The position numbers were made by a program, and so were the translations under genes. From assembly GCF_905171765.1 (NCBI RefSeq), contig NC_053393.1:189995921-190059920 (forward strand): a stretch of DNA of 64,000 nt, read 5' to 3'. A model generated the notes under the pieces. The model had not been told where the DNA came from. It saw nothing but the letters and a program-made list of their open reading frames with translations, and searched no databases. Source of the DNA: Bufo bufo (Eukaryota; Chordata; Amphibia; Anura; Bufonidae). Positions 1 to 10,900 of the stretch are shown piece by piece (position 1 is the first letter of the stretch; each line of letters begins with the position of its first letter).

Positions 1-217
1 GTATTTCACATTACATAGTAGAGAAATAATTAATGAATAATAATAGACACACTCGAACATACCTGATTTTATATATTAAAGAAAACAATATTAGATAAAT
101 ATCCCAGATTAATAGTACATATCGCTATCCAAAGATTTGTACAAATACATCATAATAACCACTTATGTACATAAAGGCATACATTGCATGATGAAATTCT
201 CAATATAGTGAAAAGAC

Positions 218-253
<36 letters not shown>

Positions 254-489
254 TCACGTGCTAGTGAGGACAACTTATTAAAGTCTGTAAACTGATAGTG
301 CAAACATGCAAGTGTGTTGGGTGAAAGACTGAGATTTTACATCAGTATATTAAAAACCTCAAATAGTTACACGTAATTCTGAAGGGAAAGAGGAATAACA
401 TCAAATAAGTGAATAATATGGTGTGAAGGGAAAGACCAATTGTGCTAGGGCACCTTGCGCACATGTGCCCCCACATATCTCCTCATACC
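1..489. other. AT-rich flank, no gene seen
   Basis: AT-rich sequence without a convincing coding region, RNA gene or recognisable element end. The only distinct structure is the trinucleotide microsatellite listed separately. Confidence 0.6.
218..251. repeat. (AAT)n microsatellite
   Basis: About eleven uninterrupted AAT/ATA units in an AT-rich context. Simple-sequence repeat; a length polymorphism is likely. Confidence 0.95.
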
Positions 490-948
490 ATTAGTGTCAC
501 GACCGTAGGTAGGGACACGCACATACACAGTGAGCCCTAGCTTGAACCCAGCCCACTGACCCTGCCTACTTGCAGAACAAGTCCTAGGCGACAAGTCCAC
601 AACTGGTCGACGTTCCCTATACCTGGTAAGTGCAGAAATACAATCCAAGTGCCCGCGGAACCGCAGGTACCTGTTCACACACAGGACACACAAACAAACG
701 CCAAGGGAAGTCGAGCCAGAAACAAACAAACCAGGAGATCGATACCAACAGAATCACAAAGCGGAAGGAGGGAGCAATAACAAGCCAAGGGTCAATACCA
801 GACAGGGAGAAGGTACAGAATCGCTAAGCAGAGAGAGAGAGGTCAAGGAATAGCCAAAGTCAAATCCAAAAGCAACAGTTCAATACACACAGTTAGCAGA
901 GCACAGCAAGGAAAACCTATAACTGGCAAAGGTGATTGCCAGTTGCAG

Positions 949-958
949 CCTTAAATAG
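949..958 (-). promoter_or_regulatory. TATA-like box of the solo LTR
   Basis: On the minus strand this reads CTATTTAAGG, a TATA-type core. It lies just downstream (in minus orientation) of the GC-box-like motifs, as expected at a U3/R junction. No transcription start can be shown. Confidence 0.5.
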
Positions 959-990
959 GGAGCTAATCACCTGAGCGCTGACATCACCGG

Positions 991-1137
991 GGGGCGTAGC
1001 TCAGGTGTGACCTAAGGGGGCATGGCCAAAGCAGGCGATTGAGAGGGGGCGTGACCTATACGGCATAACAAGGGGCGTGGCCTAAACATCATGAGCGGGG
1101 CTTGGCCTAAGCTCAGAGTCACCAAGGGGCATGGCAT
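991..1137 (-). repeat. Six regularly spaced GC-box-like motifs in the LTR U3
   Basis: Six degenerate copies of GGGGCRTGRCC start near 991, 1016, 1045, 1072, 1097 and 1126, spaced 25-29 bp apart. They sit upstream of the TATA-like box on the minus strand, so they may be a U3 enhancer repeat binding Sp/KLF-type factors. The factor assignment is inference. Confidence 0.6.
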
Positions 1138-1221
1138 GACAACACGTCTGGCACTGCGTTGCAGTGTCCGAGCCCCAGACTGCAGCGCTGGAGCTCGGAC
1201 AGGCAAGTTGGTGACAATTAG

Positions 1222-1326
1222 TGAAAACAAAAAAGTTTATTGAATATACAAAAAGAAAAATATAAATCTACACTGTAAGGGAAAAGTGATGGATACCAAG
1301 ACTAAAACCTAAATCCAGGACATGTT
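1222..1326. other. Short spacer
   Basis: AT-rich spacer between the solo LTR and the next element; nothing recognised. Confidence 0.5.
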
Positions 1327-3166
1327 TTATCCCCTTAAGGATCGGGCTCATTTTCACCCTAAGGACCAGGCCATTTTTTGCAAATCTGACCAGTGTCACT
1401 TTATGTTAGAATAACTTTAAAGCGCTTTTCCTCATCCATGCCTTTCTGAGATTGTTATTTCGTCACATATTGTACTTCATTACACTGGTAAAATGGAGTC
1501 CAAAAAATTATTTTTTATTTATAAAAAAAATACCAAATTTACCAAAAATTGGGAAAAATATGCAAATTTCCAAGTTTCAATTTCTCTACTTCTATAATAC
1601 CTCCAAAAATAGTTATTAATTTGCATTCCCCATATGTCTACTTCATGTTTGGATCATTTTGGGAATGCCATTTTATTTTTTGGGCACGTTACAAGGTATA
1701 GCAGTTTAGAAGCAAATCTTAAAATTTTTTAATTTTTTTCCAAAACCCACTTTTTAAGGACCAGTTCCGGTCTGAAGTCACTTTGTGAGGCTTACATAAT
1801 GGAAACCACACAAAAATGACCCCATTTTGGAAACTACACCCCTCAAGGTATTAAAAACTGATTTTACAAACGTTGGTAACCCTTTATGTGTTCCACAAGA
1901 ATTAATGGAAAATGGAGATGAAATTTCAGAATTTCACTTTTTTGGCAGATTTTCCATTTTAATAATTTTTTTCCGCTAACAAATCAAGGATTAACAGTCA
2001 AACAAAACTCAATATTTATTACCCTGATTCTGTCGTTTGCAGAAACCCCCCATATGTGGTCGTAAAATGCTGTACGGGCACACGGCAGGGCGCAAAAGGA
2101 AAGGAACACCATATGGTTTTTGGAGGGCATATTTCACTGGGATAATTTTAACTTGCCATGTCACATTTGAAGACCCCCAGATACACCCCTAGAGTAGAAA
2201 CTCCAAAAAAGTTCCCCCAATTTTGAAACTATGGGAGAAGGTTGCAGTTCTGTTGGTACTATTTTAGGGTACAGATGATTTTTGGTTGCTCTATATTACA
2301 CTTTTTGTAAGCCAAGGTAACAAAAAAAATAGCTGTTTTGGCACAGTTTTTATTTTTTGTTATTTACAACGTTCATCTGACAGGTTAGATCATGAGATAT
2401 TTTTATAGAGCAGGTTGTTACGGACGCGACAATATCAAATATGACTACTTTTTGTTGTTGTTTGTTTCAGTTTTATATAATAAAGCATTGTCTCCACATT
2501 CTGAAAGCCATATTTATTTTTATTTTTAGCATTTACTGTCTTATGTAGGGGCTCATTTCTTTCGGTATGAGATGACGGTTTGATTGGTACTATGTGCATA
2601 TGCCTTCTTGATCGTTTGGTATTGCACTTTTTGTGATGTAGGGTGACAAAAAAAATTGCTTTTTTGACACCGTTTTATTTTTTACGGTGTTCATCTGAGG
2701 GGTTAGGTCATGTAATATTTTTATAGAGAAGGTTTTTACGGATGCGGCGATAGCTAATATCTCAACTTTTTTTATTACATTAATATAATTTTTTAAACAA
2801 ACAAAAATAATGTTTTAGTGTCTCAATAGTCTTAGAGCCATAGTTTTTTTTATTTTTTGGGCGATTGTCCTATGTAGGGGCTCATTTTATGCGGGATGAG
2901 GTGACGTTAGATTGGTACTATTTTGGGGGGCATATGCCTTTTTGATCGCTTAGTGTTGCACTTTTAGTAATGTAAGGTGACAAAAATGGCTTTTTTTGAC
3001 ACATTTTTTATTTTTTATTTTTTTATGGTGTCTATCGGACGGAGTGGATCATGTGATATATTTATAGAGCCGGCCGCTACGGACGCAGCCATATTTAATA
3101 TGTGTGTTTTCCCTTTTTTTTCTATTATTATTATAAAATTAGGGGAAAGGGACATTTTTTCTTTTT
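1327..3166 (+). mobile_element. TTAA-type non-autonomous DNA element, 3' truncated (copy K1)
   Basis: Starts at TTAT followed by CCCCTTAAGGAT and runs colinear by eye with the complete element at 54703-57914, which starts TTAACACCTTAAGGAC. Shared features include the segment on alleviating text-like GACCAGTGTCACTTTA near 1390 and repeated internal modules containing TACGGACGCGRC near 2410, 2740 and 3075. It carries no transposase. The right part is missing because the next element begins at TTAA 3167. Short open frames inside it are AT-rich and not conserved in the other copy. Superfamily is uncertain; TTAA target preference suggests piggyBac/Kolobok/T2-type. Confidence 0.65.
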
Positions 3167-3959
3167 TTAACCACCTCAGCCCCCCTAGCTTAAACACCCT
3201 TAATGACCAGGCCAATTTTTACACTTCTGCACTACACTACTTTCACCGTTTATTGCTCGGTCATGCAACTTACCACCCAAATGAATTTTACCTCCTTTTC
3301 TTCTCACTAATAGAGCTTTCATTTGGTGGTATTTCATTGCTGCTGAAATTTTTACTTTTTTTGTTATTAATCAAAATTTACTGATTTTTTTTCCAAAAAA
3401 TTTAATTTTTCACTTTCTGTTGTAAATTTTTTTTTAAAAAACGACATCCATATATACATTTTTCTCTAAATTTATTGTTCTACATGCCTTCGATAAAAAA
3501 AAAAATGTTTGGGTAAAAAATAAATGGTTTGGGTAAAAGTTATAGCGTTTACAAACTATGGTACAAAAATGTGAATTTCCGCTTTTTGAAGCAGCTCTGA
3601 CTTTCTGAGCACCTGTCATGTTTCCTGAGGTTCTACAATGCCCAGACAGTAGAAAAACCTCACAAATGACCCCATTTCGGAAAGTAGATACCCTAAGGTA
3701 TTCGCTGATGGGCATAGTGAGTTCATAGAACTTTTTATTTTTTGTCACAAGTTAGCGGAAAATGATGATTTTTTTTTTCCTTACAAAGTCTCATATTTCA
3801 CTAACATATACTAATATTGACAAAAAATAAAAACTTCTATGAACTCACTATGCCCATCACGAAACACCTGGGGGTGTCTTCTTTCCAAAATGGGGTCACT
3901 TGTGGGGTAGTTATACTGCCCTGGCATTTTAGGGGCCCGAATGCGTGAGAAGTAGTTTG

Positions 3960-5070
3960 ACATCAAAATCTGTAAAAAATGCCCTGTGAAATCCAAAAGG
4001 TGCTCTTTAGAATTTGGGCCCCTTTGCCCACCTAGGCTGCAAAAAAGTGTCACACATGTGGTATCGCCGTACTCAGAAGAAGTAGGGCAATGTGTTTTGG
4101 GGTGTCTTTTTACATGTACCCATGCTGGGTGAGAGAAATATCGCAGCAAAAGACAACTTTTCCCATTTTTTTATACAAAGTTGGCATTTGACCGAGATAT
4201 TTATCTTTGTAAGAAAAAAAAAAAATCATCATTTTCCGCTAACTTGTTACAAAAAAAAAATAATAATTCTAGGAACTCGCCATGCCCCTCACGGAATACC
4301 TTGGGGTGTCTTCTTTCCAAAATGGGGTCACTTGTGGGGTTGTTATACTGCCCTGGCAATTTAGGGCCCTAATGTGTAGTAAGTAGTTTGAAATCAAAAT
4401 CTGTAAAAAATGCCCTGTGAATTCCGAAAGGTGCTCTTTAGAATTTGGGCCCCTTTGCCCACCTAGGCTGCAAAAAAGTGTCACACATGTGGTATCGCCG
4501 TACTCAGAAGAAGTAGGGCAATGTGTTTTGGGGTGTCTTTTTACATGTACCCATGCTGGGTGAGAGAAATATCGCAGCAAAAGACAACTTTTCCCATTTT
4601 TTTATACAAAGTTGGCATTTGACCGAGATATTTATCTTTGTAAGAAAAAAAAAAAATCATCATTTTCCGCTAACTTGTTACAAAAAAAAAATAATAATTC
4701 TAGGAACTCGCCATGCCCCTCACGGAATACCTTGGGGTGTCTTCTTTCCAAAATGGGGTCACTTGTGGGGTTGTTATACTGCCCTGGCAATTTAGGGCCC
4801 TAATGTGTAGTAAGTAGTTTGAAATCAAAATCTGTAAAAAATGCCCTGTGAATTCCGAAAGGTGCTCTTTAGAATTTGGGCCCCTTTGCCCACCTAGGCT
4901 GCAAAAAAGTGTCACACATGTGGTATCGCCGTACTCAGAAGAAGTAGGGCAATGTGTTTTGGGGTGTCTTTTTACATATACCCATGCTGGGTGAGAGAAA
5001 TATCGCAGCAAAAGACAACTTTTCCCATTTTTTTATACAAAGTTGGCATTTGACCAAGATATTTATCTCA
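3960..5070 (+). repeat. 431-bp tandem triplication inside copy A
   Basis: Sequence at about 4092-4522 recurs at 4523-4953 with almost no differences by eye, and a more diverged first unit and a partial last unit flank them. The period is 431 bp (for example TGTACCCATGCTGGG recurs at that offset). The other copies of this element family in the window have one unit here, so the amplification happened in this copy. Confidence 0.8.
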
Positions 5071-5813
5071 CCCAGCATGGGTATATGTAAAATGACACCC
5101 CAAAACACATTGCCCAACTTCTCCTGAGTAGGGGGATACCACATGTGTGACACTTTTTTGCAGCCTAGATTCCCCAATGGGCCCAAATTCCTTTTAGGAG
5201 GGCATTTTTAGACATTTGGATCCCAGACTTCTCACCCTTTAGGGCCCCTAAAATGCCAGGGCAGTATAAATACCCCACATGTGACCCCATTTTGGAAAGA
5301 AGACACCCCAAGGTATTCAATGAGGGGCATGGCGAGTTCATCAAATTTTTTTTTTTGGCACAAGTTAGCGGAAATTGATTTTTTTTTTGTTTTTTCTCAC
5401 AAAGTCTCCCTTTCCGCTAACTTGGGACAAAAATTTCAATCTTTCATGGACTCAATATGCCCCTCACGGAATACCTTGGGGTGTCTTCTTTCCGAAATGG
5501 GGTCACATGTGGGGTATTTATACTGCCCTGGCATTTTAGGGGCCCTAAAGCGTGAGAAGAAGTCTGGAATATAAATGTCTAAAAAATTTTACGCATTTGG
5601 ATTCCGTGAGGGGTATGGTGAGTTCATGTGAGATTTTATTTTTTGACACAAGTTAGTGGAATATGAGACTTTGTAAGAAAATAAATATAATTTCCGCTAA
5701 CTTGGGCCAAAAAAATGTCTGAATGGAGCCTTACAGTGGGGTGATCAATGACAGGGGGTTGATCAGGGAGTCTATATGGGGTGATCACCCCCCTGTCATT
5801 GATCACCCCCCTG

Positions 5814-5908
5814 TAAGGCTCCATTCAGACGTCCGTATGTGTTTTGCGGATCCGATCCATGTATCCGTGGATCCGTAAAAAACATACTGACGTCTGAATG
5901 GAGCCTTA
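5814..5908. repeat. Short palindromic MITE with TCCATTCAGACGTC ends
   Basis: A 95-bp inverted repeat starts TAAGGCTCCATTCAGACGTC and ends with its reverse complement. Related copies lie at 25081-25385, 32538-32611 and around 36645-36780. Non-coding, probably a small MITE or hairpin module carried inside the TTAA elements. Confidence 0.65.
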
Positions 5909-5977
5909 CAGGGGGGTGATCAATGACAGGGGGGTGATCAATGACAGGGGGGTGATCAGGGAGTCTATATGGGGTGA

Positions 5978-6078
5978 TCAGCACACAGCCCAGCTCACCT
6001 CCACTTCTCACTCTCACAGCCAGAGAACACAGAAGCTCCACATTGCGCACCACACCCTTGTTGCTGGTCGGGTTTTAA
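5978..6078 (-). mobile_element. Gmr1-like LTR fragment
   Basis: About 100 bp nearly identical to 22722-22820 within the LTR of the Gypsy element further right, in the same orientation. Homology begins at TCAGCACACAGCCC and stops at GGTCGGGTTTTAA. Both ends are broken, so it is a remnant only. Possibly what is left of the 3' LTR of that element (inference). Confidence 0.75.
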
Positions 6079-6198
6079 GGGAGTGATGGAAGGAAAGAGG
6101 GGTAAGTGTCATTGACAGGACATAGTTAACATCAAAGTCTTTGGATCCAGTGAAAATACAAACAGACAAGTAGGAACTAGCTGTATAGGCCAGGCAAC
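6079..6198. other. Unassigned, possibly L1 3' untranslated sequence
   Basis: When the Tc1 insertion is ignored, this stretch is continuous with 7817-7905, which follows the L1 ORF2 end on the minus strand. It may be L1 3' UTR. No poly(A) tail or target duplication was found to prove the boundary. Confidence 0.35.
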
Positions 6199-6200
6199 TA

Positions 6201-6410
6201 CAGTGGGGGAAATAATTATTTGACCCCTCACTGATTTTGTAAGTTTGTCCAATGACAAAGAAATGAAAAGTCTCAGAACAGTATCATTTCAATGGTAGGT
6301 TTATTGTAACAGTGGCAGATAGCACATCAAAAGGAAAATCGAAAAAATAACTTTAAATAAAAGATAGCAACTGATTTGCATTTCATTGAGTGAAATAAGT
6401 ATTTGAACCC
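6201..6410 (+). repeat. Tc1 left terminal inverted repeat (IR/DR)
   Basis: 210 bp, identical by eye to the reverse complement of 7605-7814. Outer direct repeat at 6209-6228, inner at 6392-6411. These are the likely transposase binding sites by analogy with IR/DR elements. Confidence 0.93.
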
Positions 6411-6426
6411 TCTAACAAAAAAAGAC

Positions 6427-7449
6427 TTAATACTTGGTGGAAAAACCCTTGTTTGCAAGCACAGAGGTCAAACGTTTCTTGTAATTGATGACCAAGTTTG
6501 CGCACATTTTAGGAGGAATGTTGGTCCACTCCTCTTTGCAGATCATCTCTAAATCCCTAAGGTTTCGAGGCTGTCTCTGTGCAACTCTGAGCTTGAGCTC
6601 CCTCCATAGGTTTTCGATTGGATTAAGGTCCGGAGACTGACTAGGCCACTCCATGACCTTAATGTGCTTCTTCTTGAGCCACTCCTTTGTTGCCTTTGCT
6701 GTATGTTTTGGGTCATTGTCGTGCTGGAACACCCATCCACGACCCATTTTCAGTTTCCTGGCAGAGGGAAGGAGGTTGTCGCTCAGGATTTCACGATACA
6801 TGGCTCCGTCCATTTTCCCGCTTATGCGAATAAGTTGTCCTGTGCCCTTAGCAGAAAAACACCCCCAAAGCAAAATGTTTCCACCCCCATGCTTGACGGT
6901 GGGGACGGTGTTTTGGGGGTCATAGGCAGCATTTTTCTTCCTCCAAACACAGCGAGTTGAGTTAATGCCAAAGAGCTCTATTTTGGTCTCATCAGACCAC
7001 AGCACCTTCTCCCAGTCACTCTCTGAATCATTCAGGTGTTCATTGGCAAACTTCAGACGGGCCTGCACATGTGCCTTCCTGAGCAGGGGGACCTTGCGAG
7101 CCCTGCAGGATTTTAATCCATTGCGGTGTAATGTGTTTCCAATGGTTTTCTTGGTGACTGTGGTCCCTGCTAATTTGAGGTCATTAACTAACTCCTCCCG
7201 TGTAGTTCTAGGATGCTTTTTCACCTTTCTCAGAACCATTGACACCCCACGAGGTGAGATCTTGCGTGGAGCCCCAGAGCGAGGTCGATTGATGGTCATT
7301 TTGTGCTCCTTCCATTTTCGAACAATCGCACCAACAGTTGTCACCTTCTCTCCCAGCTTCTTGCTAATGGTTTTGTAGCCCATTCCAGCCTTGTGCAGGT
7401 CTACAATTTTGTCTCTGACATCCTTGGACAGCTCTTTGGTCTTTCCCAT
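6427..7449 (-). CDS. Tc1/mariner transposase, DD34E, intact
   Basis: A 340-residue open frame of normal Tc1 transposase length, starting ATG at 7449 and ending TAA next to the left inverted repeat. The N-terminus (about residues 5-110) is a paired-type double helix-turn-helix that would bind the inverted repeats, with a GRPR-like linker RPRSGAPRK near 55-63. The catalytic core shows D153 in WSDETK, D244 in QHDNDPKH and E279 in NPIENLW; 34 residues separate the last two, the DD34E signature. The enzyme cuts and pastes the element at TA sites in the nucleus. No promoter was identified. It differs from the two other Tc1 copies in the window, which are broken and have different ends. Activity is plausible but untested. 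Confidence 0.96.
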   Translation of the reverse strand: MGKTKELSKDVRDKIVDLHKAGMGYKTISKKLGEKVTTVGAIVRKWKEHKMTINRPRSGAPRKISPRGVSMVLRKVKKHPRTTREELVNDLKLAGTTVTKKTIGNTLHRNGLKSCRARKVPLLRKAHVQARLKFANEHLNDSESDWEKVLWSDETKIELFGINSTRCVWRKKNAAYDPQNTVPTVKHGGGNILLWGCFSAKGTGQLIRISGKMDGAMYREILSDNLLPSARKLKMGRGWVFQHDNDPKHTAKATKEWLKKKHIKVMEWPSQSPDLNPIENLWRELKLRVAQRQPRNLRDLEMICKEEWTNIPPKMCANLVINYKKRLTSVLANKGFSTKY

Positions 7450-7604
7450 GTTGGAGAGTTTGGAGTCTGCTTGATTGATTGATTCTGTGGACAGGTGTCT
7501 TTTATACAGGTGACTAGTTAAGACAGGTGTCCTTAATGAGGGTGACTAATTGAGTAGAAGTGTCTAACCACTCTGTGGGAGCCAGAACTCTTAATGGTTG
7601 GTAG

Positions 7605-7814
7605 GGGTTCAAATACTTATTTCACTCAATGAAATGCAAATCAGTTGCTATCTTTTATTTAAAGTTATTTTTTCGATTTTCCTTTTGATGTGCTATCTGC
7701 CACTGTTACAATAAACCTACCATTGAAATGATACTGTTCTGAGACTTTTCATTTCTTTGTCATTGGACAAACTTACAAAATCAGTGAGGGGTCAAATAAT
7801 TATTTCCCCCACTG
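7605..7814 (-). repeat. Tc1 right terminal inverted repeat (IR/DR)
   Basis: Mirror of the left repeat; direct repeats at 7604-7623 and 7787-7806. Confidence 0.93.
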
Positions 7815-7904
7815 TACTTGTAAAGCAATGGCAGTGATATGAATAAATCACCTCAGTGGTGATGTTAACAAAATACTTGTGACCTTAGGTGTTAAGAGCT
7901 CAAG

Positions 7905-10900
7905 ATATCCAACTCTTTGAGTTGGTGGGGGTTCATGATATCTCTCCTAGCTGTCCAGGGACTCCAAATTTTAGTATATTTGTGATGGGAGCGTAATTCC
8001 CAATGTGATTATTCTTCTAGTCTTGCTAGAGCTTCGACTTTCCCTCTCCATTGAGAGATTTATGGAGCTGTAGTTGAATTCCAATTGGAGGCAATTAGTA
8101 TCCTAGCCCCTGCTAGCAAAACTCTCAGGAGGGATAATTTCAGGTTTGCCAAAGGATTAGGTATTAGAGTCAGAAGAGCTATTCCTGGACAACTAGGAAG
8201 TAGATCCTCATTTAATTCAAGAATATCCCTTATTACCTTAAAGACCAAGTCCCAAAAGATTTTAATTTTGGGGCATGACCACCATATGTGTAAAAAGGAC
8301 CCTTTTTCAGAAAGACATCTCCAGCAACTATTCGAAGTGCCAACATACATCAGGCTTAATCTTACCGGGGTTAAGTACCACCTTGTGAGGACTTTGTATG
8401 CGTTCTCTTGTATGGTTACACATCTAGATATACTCCTCTTAGGAGTACTTAAGATAATCTGAGTTTCTTTATCAGAGAATTTTACGTCTAGATCTTTCTC
8501 CCACTCCTTTATGAAGTAGAGGGAGGAAGATAGTTCCAATGATATTAGGTTTCTAGATACAATGGAGATGATCTTTGATGGATATTGCGTTTGTGAAACA
8601 AGTTTTTCAAACCATGTTAGTGGCAGGGTTGCTTGATTCTTTGTTAGAATGGGGCTAATGACGGCTTTCAGGTATGAAAATTGTAACTGGTTGAAGCTTT
8701 TTAACTTAAATTTCGCTACTACGGAGGTGAGGTTAAGAAAGGTACCTTCATTGTCCAGTAATTAATGAGGCGGAAGATTGGAATTACATAGTTGAGAGGG
8801 TAAGATGTAGGAACTGTCAGTGTTAAGGCTAAGGCAGTCACTAATAGTTAAAAGTGGGGAGGGATATGTCAAGCAAGTTCCTCTTATATCTGTATTTTTC
8901 CAAATAGACAATGTAGCTGATCCTAAAAAATCTCTTGAAATTGGTTGAATTGTCTTACCAGGTTCTGATAATAATAGGGGTCTGATAGGGCATCCCACCA
9001 GTTTTTCTTCTAAAGGAATCCAGAGTTTATGTGCTGGTCTCCTCAACAGGTCTATGATTCTGTTCATATGAACCGCCCTATGATATCTTATGATGGACGG
9101 GAAACCAATACCTCCCTTTACGAAGGGAAGAAGCAAGATCTTATTTGAGATTCTGGGTTTTGTGTTTCCCCAGATATAAGAGGAACAAATCTTCCTAAAG
9201 GAATTAAAGAAACTACTTGCCAATTTTACCGGGAGAACTTGCAGTAAATATGTAATTTTGGGAACTATTAGGGAGTTAAAAATGTTACGTCTGCCTATCC
9301 AAGAAATGAAAGAGGGGGACCATGAGTTTAATGTTTCGGGTATGGATTTTAGCAGAGGAGGGAAATTTGTTTCATAAAGTCTATTTAAGTCTGGCGTAAT
9401 ATTTATTCCCAGGAATTTTATGTATGAGTGCGTCCATTCAAATGGGGAATTTTCTTTGAGTTTCTGTAGAAGTTTGGGTGGGAGATTTATATTCATTGCA
9501 ACTGATTTGGACAGATTTATCTTGAAGTTTGAGACAAAGCCGAAGGTGGTAAAGGTCTTAATAATGGCCGGGAATGCTTGGGCTGGGTTGGAAATCATTA
9601 AAAGTAAATCATCGGCATATGCCGCTTGTTTGATCTCCAAATTACCACAGACCAAGCCTTTTATCTCTTTGGATTGCCTGATGGATTGTAAAAGAGGTTC
9701 GATTGTGATAATGAAGAGTAGAGGTGATAGGGGACAACCCTTTCTTGTCCCATTATATATCTGAACAGGCTTAGAGAGAGTATCAGTGACTTTAATATTG
9801 GCACTTGGGGAGATATACATTGAGAAGATAGCCCTAATGAAAGGGTCGGGGAAATCTAACTTAGATACGGTGTTTTTAATGAAAGACCAAGCCACTCTGT
9901 CAAACGCTTTTTCGGCGTCTGTCCCAGTCTTTTTTGCTAATGAAATAGAGTTTATGACTTTATAAGTGTTATCTTTACCTTCGCGCCCAGGAATGAATCC
10001 TGTTTGGTCCGGATGAATGAGATCTTTTCAATAAGGGTTTAATTCTATTAGCCAATATCAATAGCATACATTTTTATATCTAAGTTTAACAAAGATATAG
10101 GTCTGTAGCTGGAACATAGGTTAGGGTCCTTTTGTGGCTTGGGAATCAGAGTGATGTGGGAGTTGACAGTTTGCGGCAGAAAAGGCTTACTATTAAGTGC
10201 TTCATTGAAGGAATTAAGTAGGTGGGGCAATAAAATCTCTTTGAATGAAAGGTAGTACAACATTGGGAGGCCATCAGGCCCAGGGGATTTACCTTTAGCC
10301 ATTTTTTTTTATAGTATCAGATAACTCTGAGAATTTAATTGGAGAGCAAAGACTGATAGCTTGTTCCGATGTTAAAGTCGGAAGATGTATTTTACTAAGA
10401 AACTCCTTGGTCATCTTTATTTTTTCCTCTTTAAGGGCTGCAGAGTCAGACTTATCTATATTATACAGCTCTGTGTAGAACTGTTGAAAGGCTTCTGCTA
10501 TCTCGAGATCGTTTTTCACTAATATCTTATTTTCATTTAAAATAGCTGAAATCCTAGATTTTCGTTTACGTTGTTTTATTAGCGCCAGCATGAACTTAGT
10601 AGGTTTGTTACCATGGGCGAAAAACTTTTTGTTTGAGGGCTAGGTATAGCTTAGCTGATTGTTTATTTAGAAGTTCCTTAAGCTCGTCCCTAATTGCGGA
10701 AAGTTCCAGTAAATGTTTATTTTGTGATTTTTTGAGAGAGGATTCCAACAAAGCAATTCTATTATATAACTCAGTAACTTTGGCTCGTCTTTGTTTATTT
10801 ACGTGAGATGCAATTGAGATAAAGTCGCCTCTGATAACAGATTTATGAGCTTCCCATAGTGTGTGTGGGGATAGCGTCTCCGATTTGTTTAGAGAGAAAA

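Larger units (their letters stand above)
495..1216 (-). mobile_element. Solo LTR with 5-bp target duplication
   Basis: A 722-bp segment begins TGTCAC and ends GTGACA, a 6-bp terminal inverted repeat of the TG...CA type. It is flanked on both sides by ATTAG (490-494 and 1217-1221), a perfect 5-bp target site duplication as made by retroviral-type integrases. No gag/pol or second LTR lies beside it, so it reads as a solo LTR left by LTR-LTR recombination. Orientation is inferred as minus because a TATA-like motif with upstream GC-box-like repeats is arranged correctly on that strand. Superfamily is not determined from the sequence; Gypsy/ERV-like is an inference from the 5-bp duplication. Confidence 0.82.
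3167..5977 (+). mobile_element. TTAA-type element with alternating inverted modules (copy A), 3' truncated
   Basis: Begins TTAACCACCTCAGC, matching the complete copy at 29636-33046 and the inverted copy ending at 39014. The interior is built of direct and inverted copies of modules around CTTGGGGTGTCTTCTTTCC and TTTCCGCTAACTTG, so single strands could fold back extensively. No transposase is encoded; the open frames of 83-112 codons here are module repeats read in both strands. The 3' end is lost at an LTR fragment starting near 5978. It differs from the other copies by a 431-bp tandem triplication. Confidence 0.7.
6201..7814 (-). mobile_element. Complete Tc1/mariner element, apparently intact
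   Basis: A 1,614-bp element sits between TA dinucleotides (6199-6200 and 7815-7816), the Tc1/mariner target duplication. Its ends are 210-bp inverted repeats (6201-6410 and 7605-7814) that look identical base for base. Each contains an outer and an inner direct repeat, GAAATAATTATTTGACCCCT and GAAATAAGTATTTGAACCCT, an IR/DR layout like that of Sleeping Beauty-type elements. The single gene inside has no stop or frameshift. Identical ends and an open gene indicate a young, possibly active copy. Confidence 0.95.

Noticed and set aside
2977..3384. 135-codon hydrophobic open frame
   Set aside because: AT-rich, F/L-rich reading that spans the junction of two unrelated repeats; not conserved in the other copies.
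4092..5011. Duplicated 90- and 103-codon frames
   Set aside because: They duplicate because of the 431-bp tandem repeat, run on both strands and match inverted modules of a non-coding element.
6653..7378. Plus-strand frames of 90-137 codons in the Tc1
   Set aside because: Antisense shadows of the intact transposase gene.
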